A stretch of 64,000 nucleotides of DNA from Anisakis pegreffii (Eukaryota > Nematoda > Chromadorea > Rhabditida > Anisakidae): NCBI GenBank assembly GCA_035041965.1, contig JAPYMA010001294.1, positions 37,613 through 101,612 on the forward strand, given 5' to 3'. The position numbers and the translations under genes are program-made. Below are positions 26,036 to 40,300 of the stretch, one piece after another; the first letter of the stretch is position 1, and every line of letters begins with the position of its first letter. The notes below the pieces were generated by a model. The model saw only the letters and a program-made list of their open reading frames with translations. It had not been told where the DNA came from and did no database searches.

Positions 26036-28998
26036 TTAATTACAATTCAAACGAATCAAATGGATTGCAGGACATGAGAGCGAGGAAAATGATCAAACAA
26101 GAACAGTATCGTGATTATCAGCGATACGATCTAAAACATAGATTCAATATAGCGGTGAAATTTTCGAATATATTGTGATCGCTAAGTGAAAAAGACATTA
26201 CAAACAGATAATCAGAATGTGATACTAGAACTCAACGAATGTCAATGATGGACAATGTAGAAAGAAATTCACTGTTAACAGATAATTAATTCTTCGTTTC
26301 TGCCGAAACGGACTGAAAGAGTGAACCTACCAGTTCGGATATGCAGATCGACTTAACATGGGATCAGCTCCAGCTAAAACTCGCCTGTGATAGAGATCCT
26401 TTAGGCAGCCTCGTTCCCAACGAGCCCTCACGAACCTGTCTAAAACTGGACTCTGTGATGCAAAGTTTTCGCAGAGAAAGACAGAATTCAAGATTTCTCC
26501 AGTGACGACAAAGTTGTAAAGGAATTAGCTGCCGAACTTACATGAAGTATTGAAAATGCGGTTCGGCGCATTCATCGTCAGCTTTCTAGCCAGCGTGTTC
26601 ATCGTAAATGTTCACGAATGTAATAACAATGCGCCGTGCGATCACCTTAAATTACTCACAATGATCATTATTTTATGAACCGGTCGTAATAATAAACAAC
26701 GGAAAGTAATCACTTGTTTTATTTGATTATATATGTATTTTGCATCACCATACAATGTTTCACAGAATTCAGGGCTACGTTCATACTAGTGACTCGTGTA
26801 AAGTTATGCAGTGCGCATTATAAATCTCTAACTGGAATCAGGAACAAAGGAAAACCAGATTCATACTGTGATCGGACGAAATTGTCGTTGACCCACGATA
26901 ACTGGACCCCCGATAAATGCACTCGGGACAGATGGACCCGTACTAGTCGTTCATCCAAACTTCGTTTAGGTTCATTATTGAGCAATGCGAACGCATATTT
27001 ACAGTTGTGTGCGTGTAATAGAAACCCATATTGCTTGATATATCACGATCTCCTGAATTTATCATGAGTAGAATCGTTGCTGTAAACAATCACCTAAACT
27101 GTGCATGAGCTTTGCCCCTGTGGCTTTAGAATCACTGTAGCTGGGGTGGATCCTGGGTCAAACCTGAGGCTGTGACTCCTGATGAACCTCAGCAGAATAC
27201 GGTACATTAGTGATGATTCCGTTAATTAACAGACGTAAAAAGGGTATTTGTGTGTTTCTGCTTATTTTGAAAATGAGGGGTATTTTCTCAGCTCTCCATT
27301 GCTTATTTTAATACATTCAGTCATTTCAGTTACTGAATCGATTACTGAACTATGGGGGATATGTATCCGGGAATTAAAGACATATATTCATTCATTAGGA
27401 AGGGAGTGAAATATATTGCATATATTCTTTATATATGCAAGATGAAACATATTAGGTATGAGATGGAATATATTACGTATATTTTTTATTTAGATGCAAA
27501 ATGTGATATATTAAATATATTATTTGTATTAATATTAAATGTAAAATAAAATATATTAGAACAATGATAGTAATAATAAGAATAAGAATAGAAATAGAAG
27601 TTATGATGATGATAACAAAAATAAATTAATAGTAATCATGATACCTTGAATGATCGAAGAAATATCTAGAAAAGTGATTCTTAGGAACGTTTCGATGCAT
27701 TGCGTCAGCTTCAGCCGTACGAGTGTATTGATAGCCTTGAACGGTCGTTCATAAATATACTGGATGCAAAAAAAATATTCCCTTCTGTATTTTATCTTAA
27801 TCATTGTTTACACTGCTGATTGCTCATGAAAAGGGTGTTAAATGCGGGAACGTTGAGATAGTTTTCATTTGTTATTAAATATTTATTGCTTAATATACTT
27901 GCTGGAGTTTTTATCAAAAATATCACTATAATTGCGTTCATCTTCACATGTTACAATACATGCGACCCATAAAAAGGATACCACTAAGCAATCATCTCAG
28001 CTTTAACAAGGCATTAGGAAAGAGAGTATATTCAACAATGATTTACCATCTCAAAATTCATTTTCGATGTCATTTTGCTTATTACTGTAGATAAAAGAAG
28101 TCTCTAATAATGGCTCCCGTAACAAATATTTACTTGTGGAATTGCTGCTGAGGGAGATGTTACTGTTACAAATGTTATTATTGATGATGTTACCTTATTA
28201 TCCTACTTATTTTTAAAATATGTATCTCTTTTGAGTTTGAAAATTTGCATTTCATATATTTCCTAATCTCCTTCATTTTGCATTTTCCATTGCAACGCAG
28301 TTCTCTTTTTCCAGGAGTGCTTTTCATGCTCACAGAGGCCTGCTTATATTTGTAGAGTAGATTCAGCAGAATTAGCTAATTCGAAGGCATTTCGCCTCTT
28401 TGCAGCATAATTCTTCGTTGGCGCCAAAATTTCGCTATGATATTTACTCGTTCGCGTTTACTTCGCTTACTGTATTTTGCCGCGCCGATCTAGCGTCTGT
28501 CTCACGATCAGCATAGAGATTTTAGCATTTGACCAACGCTTCTCAGTTTAACCTTATCGCGTTTGTGCTGTGTTTGCTCTTAAAAATTTGACTGATGAGC
28601 GTTTCTGTATCATATAGTTCTCTGATATCTTTCTTCCGTTGGAAAATTATAAATCTTTCACATTTGTTCTCAGTGAGTATTTCATTAGTCAACTGAAAGT
28701 GTTGAACTGCCTAACCCGGGCAACTGGACCGGCGTAAGACTTGCCGGGCTGAACTAAGAATCATCAAGCTGGACTAAAATTCACTAGATCTGGGATTTTT
28801 ACTTTGCCCGTACTTGTACTTGTAATTTGGCTCAACCACTTTTGGCTGCTCGTGCGAGCAGGAAAGTTTTGCTCGAAAATCGAGTGGTGTACCAGATGTT
28901 GGCGTTGATTTGAACAACTCCGTGAGAAGACAATTGATGACAAACGTTGTTGTTTAGGTCGTGTTAAGTGTTAACATCTGGATTGTAATTTGTTGAGG
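26036..28998. other. Divergent intergenic region
   Basis: Separates the minus-strand MCCC2 gene from the plus-strand cyclin A gene, so both promoters should lie here. The likely first exon of the MCCC2 gene is at about 26538-26602 (minus). An AT-rich degenerate repeat lies at 27400-27560. No other exon was recognised. Confidence 0.45.
27400..27560. repeat. AT-rich degenerate tandem repeat
   Basis: The block repeats the pattern AAATATATT..ATATT with periods of roughly 60 bases: forms GAAATATATTGCATATATTC, GGAATATATTACGTATATT and GTGATATATTAAATATATT follow each other. Copies are diverged. The open frame across it is a by-product of the repeat and not a gene. Confidence 0.55.
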
Positions 28999-31900
28999 AT
29001 GACATCGAATGGTGCATTGAATCGCATTGCCCCCTTGGGTGATAGACGTTTAACAAGCAAACACCTTAATCATCAGTCAAAGCAGTCGTCATCGTCGCTG
29101 TCTTATCGAACTATTCAATCAAATAAGTTGGAAACTGAAAACAAAATTGTTAGCAAAGAGGTAACTGATATTTCGTCTGATATTGAGACGATCGTTCAGC
29201 CGTTATTTTTTGCTGATTCGTTTGTATTGTCGACAACAAATGGCTTATTCGTTAATGTCTCAAAAATTCTTGAAATCTATTGAGATTTGTTGTCCTAGTT
29301 ATACATAATTTGGATAGTCATTGAGAAAATAAGTTTTCAGGCTGCTATTTCTCAGGGTCAAGGTGCGATATCGATTACATCACATACGATAAAGCCATCG
29401 TTTTCAATATTCTGTGATGAATTAGACGATGATTTGACTCGTGATGCGCATGAAAATCAACATCAAGTTAAGGTTCGTTTTATGTTTGAATTACATCATA
29501 GCATTTTGTTTTGACTTATTTATATATCTAGAAACTGACTGAAAATAATCTCAGCAAGTGGTTGAATCATAAGAAAGCGGTCAATCAACCACCAGTTAAG
29601 AATTGCGCCATTTGCTTTGGTTCCGTTGAACGAATGTTTTTTATGTCATCATAATCACTTTATCACATATTGATTCCTTATTAATTTGGCGCTAAAATTA
29701 TTTTTTCTTCATTAATTTTGGACGTCATTTTATCTGTTTTCTCAACTGCTTTTTAGGTTATCGAGCGGTTAGAACAGCCAGCAGTGCGTCATCCACTCGG
29801 CGATATCACACTCCAGACTGATTTTTCACATTTTAATCAAATTACTGATGGTGATAAAAACGAGGTAAATTTGGTCATTCCTCTTTCGTATCCTTTGATT
29901 TCGAACCGTCACTTCGACATCATATGAATTAATAGGCCCTTCTCTGCATATCTTCTTTAATTCTTACACTTAATTATGATTGTCATTATTGTCCGCAAAG
30001 GAAATGTTTAATGCTTGCAGGATGAATCCGAATCTTTTAGCAAGTACGATCATAAAGAAGTGCATTATGTGACAAATTCAACGACTAATGATGATAGTCT
30101 TTGCGGGTCTACAGCTGATGAATTCAGTGAATATCATACTGCACCACTGGCGCCATCCGATAGAGTAATTAGCGTTACTGTGATTGTTATGTCCTCATCA
30201 TTTTAGATCAAATTTTGGATTCAGTGTTGTCAAATTTGTTAATGGTTCCCGGATTGAACGGGTGAAATAATCGGATTTCTCATTCATTCACATAGTCAAT
30301 ATATGAATTGATAAACGAATCATTCACAGCTAACTGTACTTAAGTGGAATCCATAAACTGTAAAAAAACGATTGAAGTATGATTACGCTTAAAAATAAAA
30401 TGTTCAAACGTAAATATTGATTTTATACATGTCCCAACTAATCATCATTAATAACTGACCATTCAGGAACGCAGTCAAGAACACATTTCATGCAATGAAG
30501 TATACATGGACGATATTTACAACTACATGCGTAAACAAGAATTACGCTTACGACCTCGCACGCATTACATTAGCAAGCAGAGTGATATTAATGAAGAAAT
30601 GCGTTACATTCTGGTTGATTGGTTGGCTGATGTTGTACTCGAATATGAATTACAACTAGTAAGCGTTACTATTTTTACAAATCATTTGCCGTACTTCATT
30701 CATATTTTTCATAATGATTTCATTATGGCTGATGTTAACTGAAGAAGCAAGGTGTCATAGGATCTGATTTGTTCAATTCATTAAGAATTGTTCAGCAAAT
30801 AAATCAGTTGCTGTAAATGTATTATTTCGATTGATTTGTTTGTTTATTGGATAAAGAAATTTGGAATTAGATACAAAGGTGCAAGACCAATAGCACTTGG
30901 TAGTTTAAAATGGCGGTGCGAGAGTTTGTGAGACGAAGTGGCTCAAGGCACAGCTTGAGGTGAATTTTTGCTGAATATTGACCAAAAAATATTCTGAAAG
31001 AGGAGGGTGTGATTAATTAAGTTATTCGTAACAGAATTATAGAATAATCGAAATTTAAGGAGACCTTCCACTTGAGTGTATCTTTAATCGATCGCACTCT
31101 GTCGGTCGTAGATTGTCCGCGGTTAAAACTACAGCTGATTGGTGCAGCTGCGATTATGATTGCTGCTAAGTATGAAGAAATTTATCCACCATCGCTGAAA
31201 GAATATGTTTATATTACTGCAGATACTTATTTGCCTAGCCAGGTTTGACTTTATGATGCATTTTTCACTTTCAGAAATTAAGAATGTGTTTTCTGATTCT
31301 TGTATTCAGCTGTTACTAAAAAATTATAACATGTAGATGACTCTTAGTTACGTTTTTTAGAAGTTATAGCACATTCGATAAAAATAGTGATACGATGAAA
31401 TGATGATATTCAGATACTACGCATGGAACGAGTGGTGTTGTCAGTAGTAAATTTCAATGTGAACGCTCCGACATCCAACTGGTTTGCATTGCGATTGGTA
31501 CGGCTAACCAAACCGACCAGACTTACAATTAATACGCTAAACTATCTCCTTGAATTGTCCCTTCTTGATTCAACATATCTCAAATATCGAACAAGTTTAC
31601 TTGCTGCAGCTGCCTTTTGTTTAGCGAACATCATAACTGGGCCAGTGCCATGGCCTGCTGAAATCGAACGTGATACTGGTTTGTTTGTTTCCCTTTCTTT
31701 TATTGCTATCATTATCGTCATACTTTCATTTGATTTGATTTAACTGATTAATCACTATCGTTCAAATTTTGGTTTCGATTTTTTGAGAGTCTAAAAATTA
31801 AAAATAAAAGAGGTCCAGCTCCATTCGCCATATTAATTTTACACACAGCGGTATAATGGGCGGATTAATTCGTATCTAATAGTTGAAGGTTAGCAACTGC

Positions 31901-32196
31901 GATGAGTCACAATACATTTTTAGCTAGATGTGTTACAAAAATTATCATCTCAATACAAGCAAACGCATTAATATGTGGTTTATAGCAAGAGTCGTGTGTA
32001 TATATTGACCCTGATGATTAATATTTAAGGTATAACGGTTCCCGATATGATGGATGCATTGACAGATTTACTTCGATCGTTTCATCAAGCACCAAAAATG
32101 AAACATAAAGCAGTATTCGAGAAGTACAGTGATGAAAGATTTGATGCTGTTGCACTAATAACGGCACCAGATTCGTTGCCTTCCATTCACACATAA
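28999..32196 (+). CDS. cya-1: Cyclin A
   Basis: Nine exons: 28999-29160, 29341-29472, 29532-29594, 29757-29864, 30021-30164, 30467-30658, 31060-31242, 31414-31678, 32030-32196 (TAA), 471 residues. All junctions keep phase. The N-terminal ~230 residues are the regulatory part; FSIFCDE resembles the block before the cyclin box in other A cyclins. The cyclin box begins DDIYNYMRKQELRLRPR, with MRYILVDWL (canonically MRAILVDWL), then LIDRTLS, RLKLQLIGAAAIMIAAKYEE, YPPSLKEYVYITADTY and ILRMERVVL. The C-terminal cyclin fold has LLELSLLD, YRTSLLAAAAFCLA and a final HQAPKMKHKAVFEKY..ERF, like the end of human cyclin A2. A cyclins activate CDK2/CDK1 for S phase and mitosis. Exon 3 (63 nt) is the least certain, since it lies in a poorly conserved region. 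The start ATG at 28999 is the first in frame. Confidence 0.92.
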
Positions 32197-34315
32197 TTCT
32201 TAATGCATTAGTTATCATTTCATCGTTTTATGATGCATATTTAAAAACTCATTTATTGGTTCACTTCTTATGTGTAGTTTTTTCAGCTTTGCAATACCTC
32301 TTACTCACTTGATTATTTTCATTCCATCATGTTTTGCATCATTCACAGTGCCGTTTTGCTGTAAGAGATGTGCGCATTTGGAAAGGTACAAGAGTCTGGA
32401 TTTGTGTCTTCAATCGCAACTCATGTGCGTAGTTGTCCCGGGTGTGGTTGATGATTATCCCAATTCGAAATTTCGATTGAGTTAATCGTTTGATCACCCA
32501 CGGAAGGAAGTTATACGAAGTAGTCATTGTTTCGTTAGCCCTATTTTGAACAGTCTCAAAAGGTGTATTTCTATACTGCAAATTGGACGGTGGCCTCGGC
32601 TAGCAAGATGCTAATTCACCGAAACAGAAAAGAGGGTAATGGTCATTCTGCTCAAATTTCGATTCATTTTGAGATATCTGAGAATGTACTCTTCGTATAT
32701 CGAAGCAAATAATTCATGTCCGTTTTGTACAGTTGTTGCCAGTTGTATTATATTCCTTAAAAACCCACTCCATTCTTACGTGTCTTTTTCAACATCACCT
32801 TTATCTCCTGTAATTTTTTGATATTCATTGTATTATCATTTGTGTCTTCATGCAATATTACCATTATTTACGTTTTGTATCTGTGGTTGGTTAATTGTGC
32901 CACCATGTTGTGTTTTAGTCGATTCTTTCCGAATTTTCGGAATCAGTTCCATGGAAGTTTCTCGTATTGATTCTATTTGCGTTTTTTTTTCCGTAATTAA
33001 AAAGAATAGTGTTACAATGTCACTCATTAGTACTTCAGTCATTCTTTGAGCTTGTTCCTGGACACAACAACATATTTTGTATGTTGTTTTACACTGAACG
33101 CTTCATGTGTTTTCTCCTTCCACTTTAAACATAACAGAAAGTTTCACCGGACCAACTGCATCTCTACAACTGAAGTTTCTGCTCATTGTCACTGCGTATG
33201 ATTTCAATTTGAACAGAAATTAGGAATAATTCCATCTCAAAAGATAACAACTTTGTCTCAAACGCAAACTTCTCAAAGAACACAAAATCAAATGCTTTTA
33301 TCGCATAATCCATTAAGACGATGAACGATAAAGATGAAGGTCGCAAAATGCATAACGAAATGAAACAAAAACATAAACAAACTGAACAATCACTATGAAA
33401 TTAGCATCAGTGATCCCAAATTGATACACAAAGTTATCGGCGATAACGACTCAGTGAGCGATAAGAGACAAGTCCCCTAAGAAGAACCTTAAGATATCAG
33501 ATTAGTGGGAATAATTTTGTCGTTTGATTTCGATGCATACTGCGGCCGACACGCATGTTTATTTATGTATGTTGCTTGGATATGTTGCGAAGTGAGGTGC
33601 TTATCGCAAGTTCTAATAGTGCTGAAAAATGGCAATTTTGGTTTGCTCAACAGCTTAAATGATGTGGGAATGACATTTTCGCGCAATTTCAATTTAATTG
33701 GAACGGGAAGTGGATCTTATAAGGAGACTGTTGACATTTGGGACACTGGCTGGAAAAAGAGACAAGTTCTCGAAATAGAGCCTAAAATCACTGTATATCA
33801 GAGGAGGGGCATGCTAGTTTGATGGGCGGCTCGTGAATAGGTACATTAAAAGCGCCGAAAGTCGGGTCAAAAGATAACAGCGGAGTCGTATTGTGATGGA
33901 TTGGAAGTGGCATCACAGAAGTGAGTGGAAATTCTGCCGAGTTCCGAGACTAGAAGGACCCCAGTGTTTTTCTAAAACGACGGTGGACCACATATTCCCG
34001 GAAACATTTCGTAAGTTGAAGGAACTGGACTGGGAAGCTGTCTCATCCGCCTTTCTCACGATTACTACTTCTCAACCATCTGCTTTTCTTTCAGCACAAG
34101 AAACAATCCAGACGCTATGATATGATCGGAAAAGTAAAGAAGATTTTTACTGCACCCATGGATTCCGGTTTTTTTTTCCTTAAAGGGACATACGATCTTG
34201 CTCTACGTGGCGGATATGAGTTGACTCTAATGTTCATTATTTCTGATGAAGCTGTCCACCGTGCAGTAAGTTGGAATAGTATTGTGCGGGGATTCGTTCC
34301 TGGAAGTTCTCTATT
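32197..34315. other. Intergenic, no gene recognised
   Basis: Lies between the cyclin A stop and the left edge of the duplicated block. Open frames of up to 105 codons (33505-33822, 33893-34120 on plus) have no familiar motifs and no clear splice partners. It should include the 3' UTR of cyclin A. Confidence 0.4.
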
Positions 34316-37300
34316 TCCCACATCCCCGACTGTTTTTAGCCCGCGGCCATTTTCGAGGAATTCTCTGTCCTCGAAAATCCCCATCCCCAAAGTCACTAAT
34401 TTTTCCTGTCCCCGACTTTTTCTCCGTCCCCGCACCACACTAAGTTACAGCCTCTTTATCACGAACTCGAAACATTAGTTTGCGTTGTCTCTTATCCTTA
34501 ATATTAACTCGTGCGGATATCGTTAATCAACAAAGCTGATGGTATCATTTGTACAAATGCATTCATAGTGTATGCATCATCTCTTCATCTACAAACACAT
34601 TCGAATCTGCGCGCAAGACTTCGTTTCTCTTACTTTTACGATTCATCACCTGCATTTTCCTTTTAAAATCCTGAATTCATCGTTTTGTGTATCATTTTCT
34701 TCAATAAGTCACACCTCAACAATTCAGTATTTCAACCCTAAATGTCCTTTATTAAAAATATATTCATTCATTCTCAGTTTAAATCACTCCGAAAATCATC
34801 AACATTTCCGACCAAACTCGAGTGTTCTCGACATCTCCCAAGCCGTTATAACGGATTAATATTCCGTCGCAATTCTTACCTCATGTGACTACCGTTAATT
34901 TTATCACAATTGTTGACTCCATCCCCAGTTATTGTCCTCCTCCCGAATCATTTAACGTTGCTGTCACTAAGTTCATTTCGATTTCTTTCATTAACAGATA
35001 ACTGATTCTTTCCTTTTTTATTAGATGAACAAATTCTATGTAGTGAACGGTCATCACATCACCATACCACTAAACATCCAATACAAAGTTACCTGTTCAC
35101 TACACTTAATGTTTTCACATAGGAACGAATTTATTTATTAGCATTTATATTATTGTTGAATTGAAACAAAGACGCCGACAATGCCTTTAAGATAAGTACA
35201 TACAATAACGATGGAATAATTTCCCACAATATCTACAAAAATTGCAGTAATATCTGCACAATATAACTGTAATTTGATTACAAAAATTTGCCATCAAATC
35301 GAATGCCCCGTGTTTGATAAGTCCATTGATTTAACGAGATGTTAATTTTCGAAATATAATCATTCCATCTCAGTGGCACTTCCCCAATTTTGTTTTAAGA
35401 TACAACCCGTATTTCGATTGTGATCTGCCTTTACATGTGGATATCATCTGAATCATTTTCTAACGTGGACATAGATTGTGATCTTGATGTGAAGCGCTAT
35501 CCTCATACCGCTCCCCATTGCTATTCGAAAGACCTTACAATTAAATCAAGTGCTCAATATTCTACAAATAGTCGACAGCAATTTCCGTTCATTCTAAAAA
35601 TCATCCATCCTAGAGTTTGGCGAACCATACACGAGCTATCCAGCAAGGGTTTGTTTATTTCAAAGAGCAATGAAAGGAAACTCAGTGCACCTTCAGCATG
35701 AAAAAGGTGACTTACCGGTGATGACATAGGTGAGTTCCTAACAAATAAAAATAGGAATAAGATTCTGTAATTCAATAGTATCGAAACAGTACACGTAAAA
35801 AAACAATGGAGATAGGAATGAAATAAGATGCAAGGAATTGATTCTCCGAACACCATAGCAAAAATATCGCATTTAACACTCAAACCAAAAGGAATCATAA
35901 CCTACTGTTGAACCCATCCAATATAATTGGAATGAAACCGAGTTTCTTTTTCAAAATTTTTAGCAATATAATCTCGAATCAAGTCTAGCTGAAATGAAGA
36001 ACTGAAGGAAGTTATCTAAATAAATTCGATCTTTCCAATGATCAATTATTGGATTAAGAATAACAAAAATTGGAATTACATTCAGTGTTCTGCCACGTTC
36101 GATCCTCTTGGTTAATCTTTCATCGGGCTTTTTTACGATATATTTTGAGCACTCGCCGACAAACCTGTAGACGAACCTATTTGAATTGTAGTTCCAAAAC
36201 GTAAACCGATATATATTGTACAGCACCGGTGTTTTTGGGTTGGGAGTTTTGATCATTTTTCTTCTTTTTATAGGCTGACCCACAGATTTTTTGTGGGACC
36301 GCTGAATATAACACAATATTCAATTGAAATCATAGAACTGGAAAAACAAAGGACGACTACAATTATAAAATCTCGGGAATATTCTCACTAATACATTTCG
36401 GGACATTAAACAAGAATAATATTAATCACCAGTTGGTTTTCTGCGGGTTGAATCGTATGCTCTTACCATATCACCTTGTGACACCTCTCCACCCTCCTCC
36501 TGAGAAAAGGCGTATCCTGCTGAAAAGAAAATTCAAGTTTAGGGTGATTTAGATTTTCAAAAACATACAATGTAAATGGGGTTTGCAATAATTCATAATA
36601 GGAATATAATGAATAAATCAATAGTTTGAGGATTTTAATAAAGAGGGAGAGCGAAGAATGGCTTTGAGTTATTAACGCCTGAAAATGGTGAAAAAGGAAA
36701 AAACGAAAATAAGGAACTTTCGGATAGCGGTTCGCCTGTTACACTTGAGGTGGATTGAAATTGGCCTTCTTCTGCTAAAGTTTGAGCATTTCCTAATAGA
36801 TTCGCAGATTCTGTCGACCTTCTCCTACAACAACACATTTTGTGCATGCAGTCAATTCAATCAATGTTTTGGGTTTTTAAGAATGACGGCCATTAAGTGT
36901 TGAAGGATGCAGCGAGATAATGTCTATCGTAACGGAAGTGAGGGAGTGCCATAACAGGAACAGTTGGGAATTTTTGAAAGATGTTTGGTATGGAGGGAAT
37001 GTGGAACAGAAAGCCGTACTGAAGATGGGAATGTTCCAAAAATGAAGTGTTTATGCGGGAAGGGACAACGAAAGAAATAGTCTTCAACAATAAAATATTT
37101 AAGAAGTAGTTGTTCAGTTTGAGCTTGACAATCTTCATAAGAACTATTTACGCGATAACGTTACAGTACAACGAGGAACAAAGGGTAGTAATATTGACAA
37201 CCAAACACGATGGCACATTCGACGTACACCTACTTTAACCGCAAACTTTCAAATTGATGACTTGGCAAAATGGATCATGTATCGAACTGTCAGAGGATAA

Positions 37301-40300
37301 ATATTTCGACACTGAATAATTCGTTTTCTATCCGAGTTAATGAAAAATGAAGAAATGAGCTTATTGGAAGCGGAAAGAAGATAACAAGAGTGGTGGAGAG
37401 ACGATAATTACAAATAGTAAATAGTAGAGTAGCGATGGAGTGGATGTTGTTGATACACAGGTAAAAAGCATAGTTACGAATATGAATATGCCGGCACCTT
37501 GGTTTATCAAACATTGTTTCAGCAATATCAGGCGACATTGGTTCGATGTTTAAAATTTGCAAATTCTCAATGGATTGATCGGCGTGATGAGATGATGGTG
37601 GGTGGCCGGATGTTGGTGATAATGAATCACCTAATTCATTGAGTTCACTTATGCTACCATACATCACTGTTTCATGGGATGTGCCGCCATTCAACTGATG
37701 ACATTCATCTCGTATTCTTTGTTCAGCTTCTCTTCCAACACTGAAATCCTTATCTCACAACTAATTCAGACTTCATTCATTCATTTTTGGCGAATAATAA
37801 TGTCCTTATCTCAACTCCACTAAATGACTAGGATTGAGCATATCAATAGAACAGCTGAACGAAGGACAAGGCTTGACACTGCAATGAAGTTTGATATACT
37901 CGAAAAAGCAACAAGGGAGTGTAAAAATTGCAATCGCATTAGATCGAAAAAACAAGCGAAAACGAAATAAACAAAAGATTCACTCTCGTTCTGTTGACTT
38001 CTGCTGAATTATTTAATTCAAACGGATGTTACAATATAATTTATGAAATCTCATGAATTCGTTCTATCACAAACTGGCAGAGTCCGCAAAGGAAGAACAC
38101 TGGTTCAAATCGGAAACTAAGCAAACAAATTAGAACGTATGCCGTGAAACAAGGAACATAATGAGACGTGAAAGCAGGTTAAAAGGATAGAATTTAATAT
38201 GAGGTCGTGGAGACCGCAAACAGGTCAAGAATACTGAAAAAATGAGATGGAACTGTGATAATAATGAAAACCACAACAGTGTTAATTATGACCAGTACTA
38301 TTATTGCCATTAGTATTGCTGATATTATAGCTAATCAGCACTACTGTCAGTATTGTGATTATTACCAATTAAGTGTCAAAACTAAAAATGAAAAATAATT
38401 TAACATTATGGACCTTGCAATCGTAGCTTCGACATTCGAAGCTTTACCGATGCGAGCCAACAAACGCGCCGACGGAAAAATGCTTCTAAGCACTCTAAAA
38501 ACAGAACATTTTATTACGATTATAAGCAAACATTCTACCTTTCAAAAACATAAACGATCAACTACTTCACAAATCTCGTTAATATGAGCATAATCAAAAC
38601 CCAAATCTTTCGGAACACTTCGTCCAAAATAGAGAAAACATTTTGATACATTTAGAAATTGAAGATAAACATTAAACGAATCGGTTTACGCACGGATTAG
38701 TAAATTAATGAAGTAAGATTATGATAGAACGTACATTTTAATGGCGAGATCGGTCAGAAGTGCGGTAAATGGGATTAATACAAAGGCAAGCCAAAAACTG
38801 GGAGATGACATCATCATATACGCCATACCACACATTTCCTCTCCTAATGGTATATAAGGCCACATCTGCAATAAAGTAAAGTCATAAATATGCATCAAAA
38901 CGGAAACGGTAATTTATTCAGTGGAAATTAAGGAGATAAACTGAATCAATTCACTGATATCATTCTCATGGACTGTATCCACTTTGCACTTTCCCATGTA
39001 ATCTTAATGCTACGACCATAGACTGACGTCATCGCTTTGATTACCTCATCAAATCAGGCGAGTTTAAGATCAGTTTTAATTTATTCTCTCTACATCAATC
39101 GCTTTCTTCCTCTTGCCTGTTTCAAGTTCGGAGACGATTCAAGGCGTGCAGTTTCGCTATTTTATTGTCATCACGCCTCAAAATATGCCCAACGAGCATC
39201 AGTCTGTTTTCTTGTACTTTTTAAAATTCTCTGATATGTGATTGATATTGCTTCTTCAACACTTCATTGACTGCTCCATCGTTTCTTTTCTTATCTTTCC
39301 GAGTATATCCTAGAATTTCGCCTCGAAATTTTCTGTCAGCAATATCCAACTTGTTATTCAATGCCTTTGTGATGGTCCAAGCAGAATTCGCATATGCCAT
39401 AATCGGAACTATGGCTGTTCGACAAAATTTCAATTTGATTTCATTCTTGATTGTGACTGACCATAAGCTTTTCCGCAGAGTCATGCACCTACACGATTCT
39501 CCGTCAGGAGTGCAATCAACATTAGCTGTTATGACTGAGCCGAGATAGGAGAAAGTTTCGGTACTCTTCAATTCTTCATTGTTAGCCAGCACAGGTTTCT
39601 GCATTTCCTTGATAATGTTGCGTTTTTAGATGATTTTATTACTGATCAGTAACTAGCGCCATACTCACTCACAGTTGAAACTGCTCTGTGCAGTTCAATT
39701 GGATTGTCATCCAAGAGTGAAATATCATCAGCATAATCCGATCAGTCCCTGATCAGTCACATGTTTATTGAAAGGGTAGAGGTGGATACCGTTCTCATAG
39801 TCCAAAATTGCATGCTTTAAAACCTAGTCAAATACAAAATTGAACAGGATTGGACCCAATACCGAACCCTTCCGCAAGCCTACGTAACATTGCGATATGC
39901 CAGTCAGTGATTTTCCCACTGCTGTGGTTGATACGTCAATACTGCTTATTTATAAAACGAGTTTTTTGGACGCCACTGGCTCGGAGTAGTTGAAATACAC
40001 GACTGCGATACGAGGAACCGAAAGCGCACGCAAATCTATGGCGGTGATGTGAGTAGGCTGGCTGTACCGATTTCGGATTTCGATTGTACCCCTCAAACTG
40101 AAGATTTGGTCAAGTGCTGCATGGCCAAATTGTAACCCAGCCAGTTCCTCTCTTATACGTTCATCTCGGATTGAGTGCAATCGCCCCTCATCGGTAATAA
40201 CTGTTTCCAGCACTTTATAGTGTTCAAAGGAGGCATGTTCCTCCCTAATTACTTATGCCAACATTTTTATAGCACTTTGCACTTTGTGTATAGAAATGAT

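Noticed and set aside
27352..27549. 65-codon plus-strand open frame rich in Tyr/Ile
   Set aside because: It is the translation of an AT-rich tandem repeat.
33505..34120. Two plus-strand open frames (105 and 75 codons) before the duplicated block
   Set aside because: No familiar domain and no splice sites that join them in phase.
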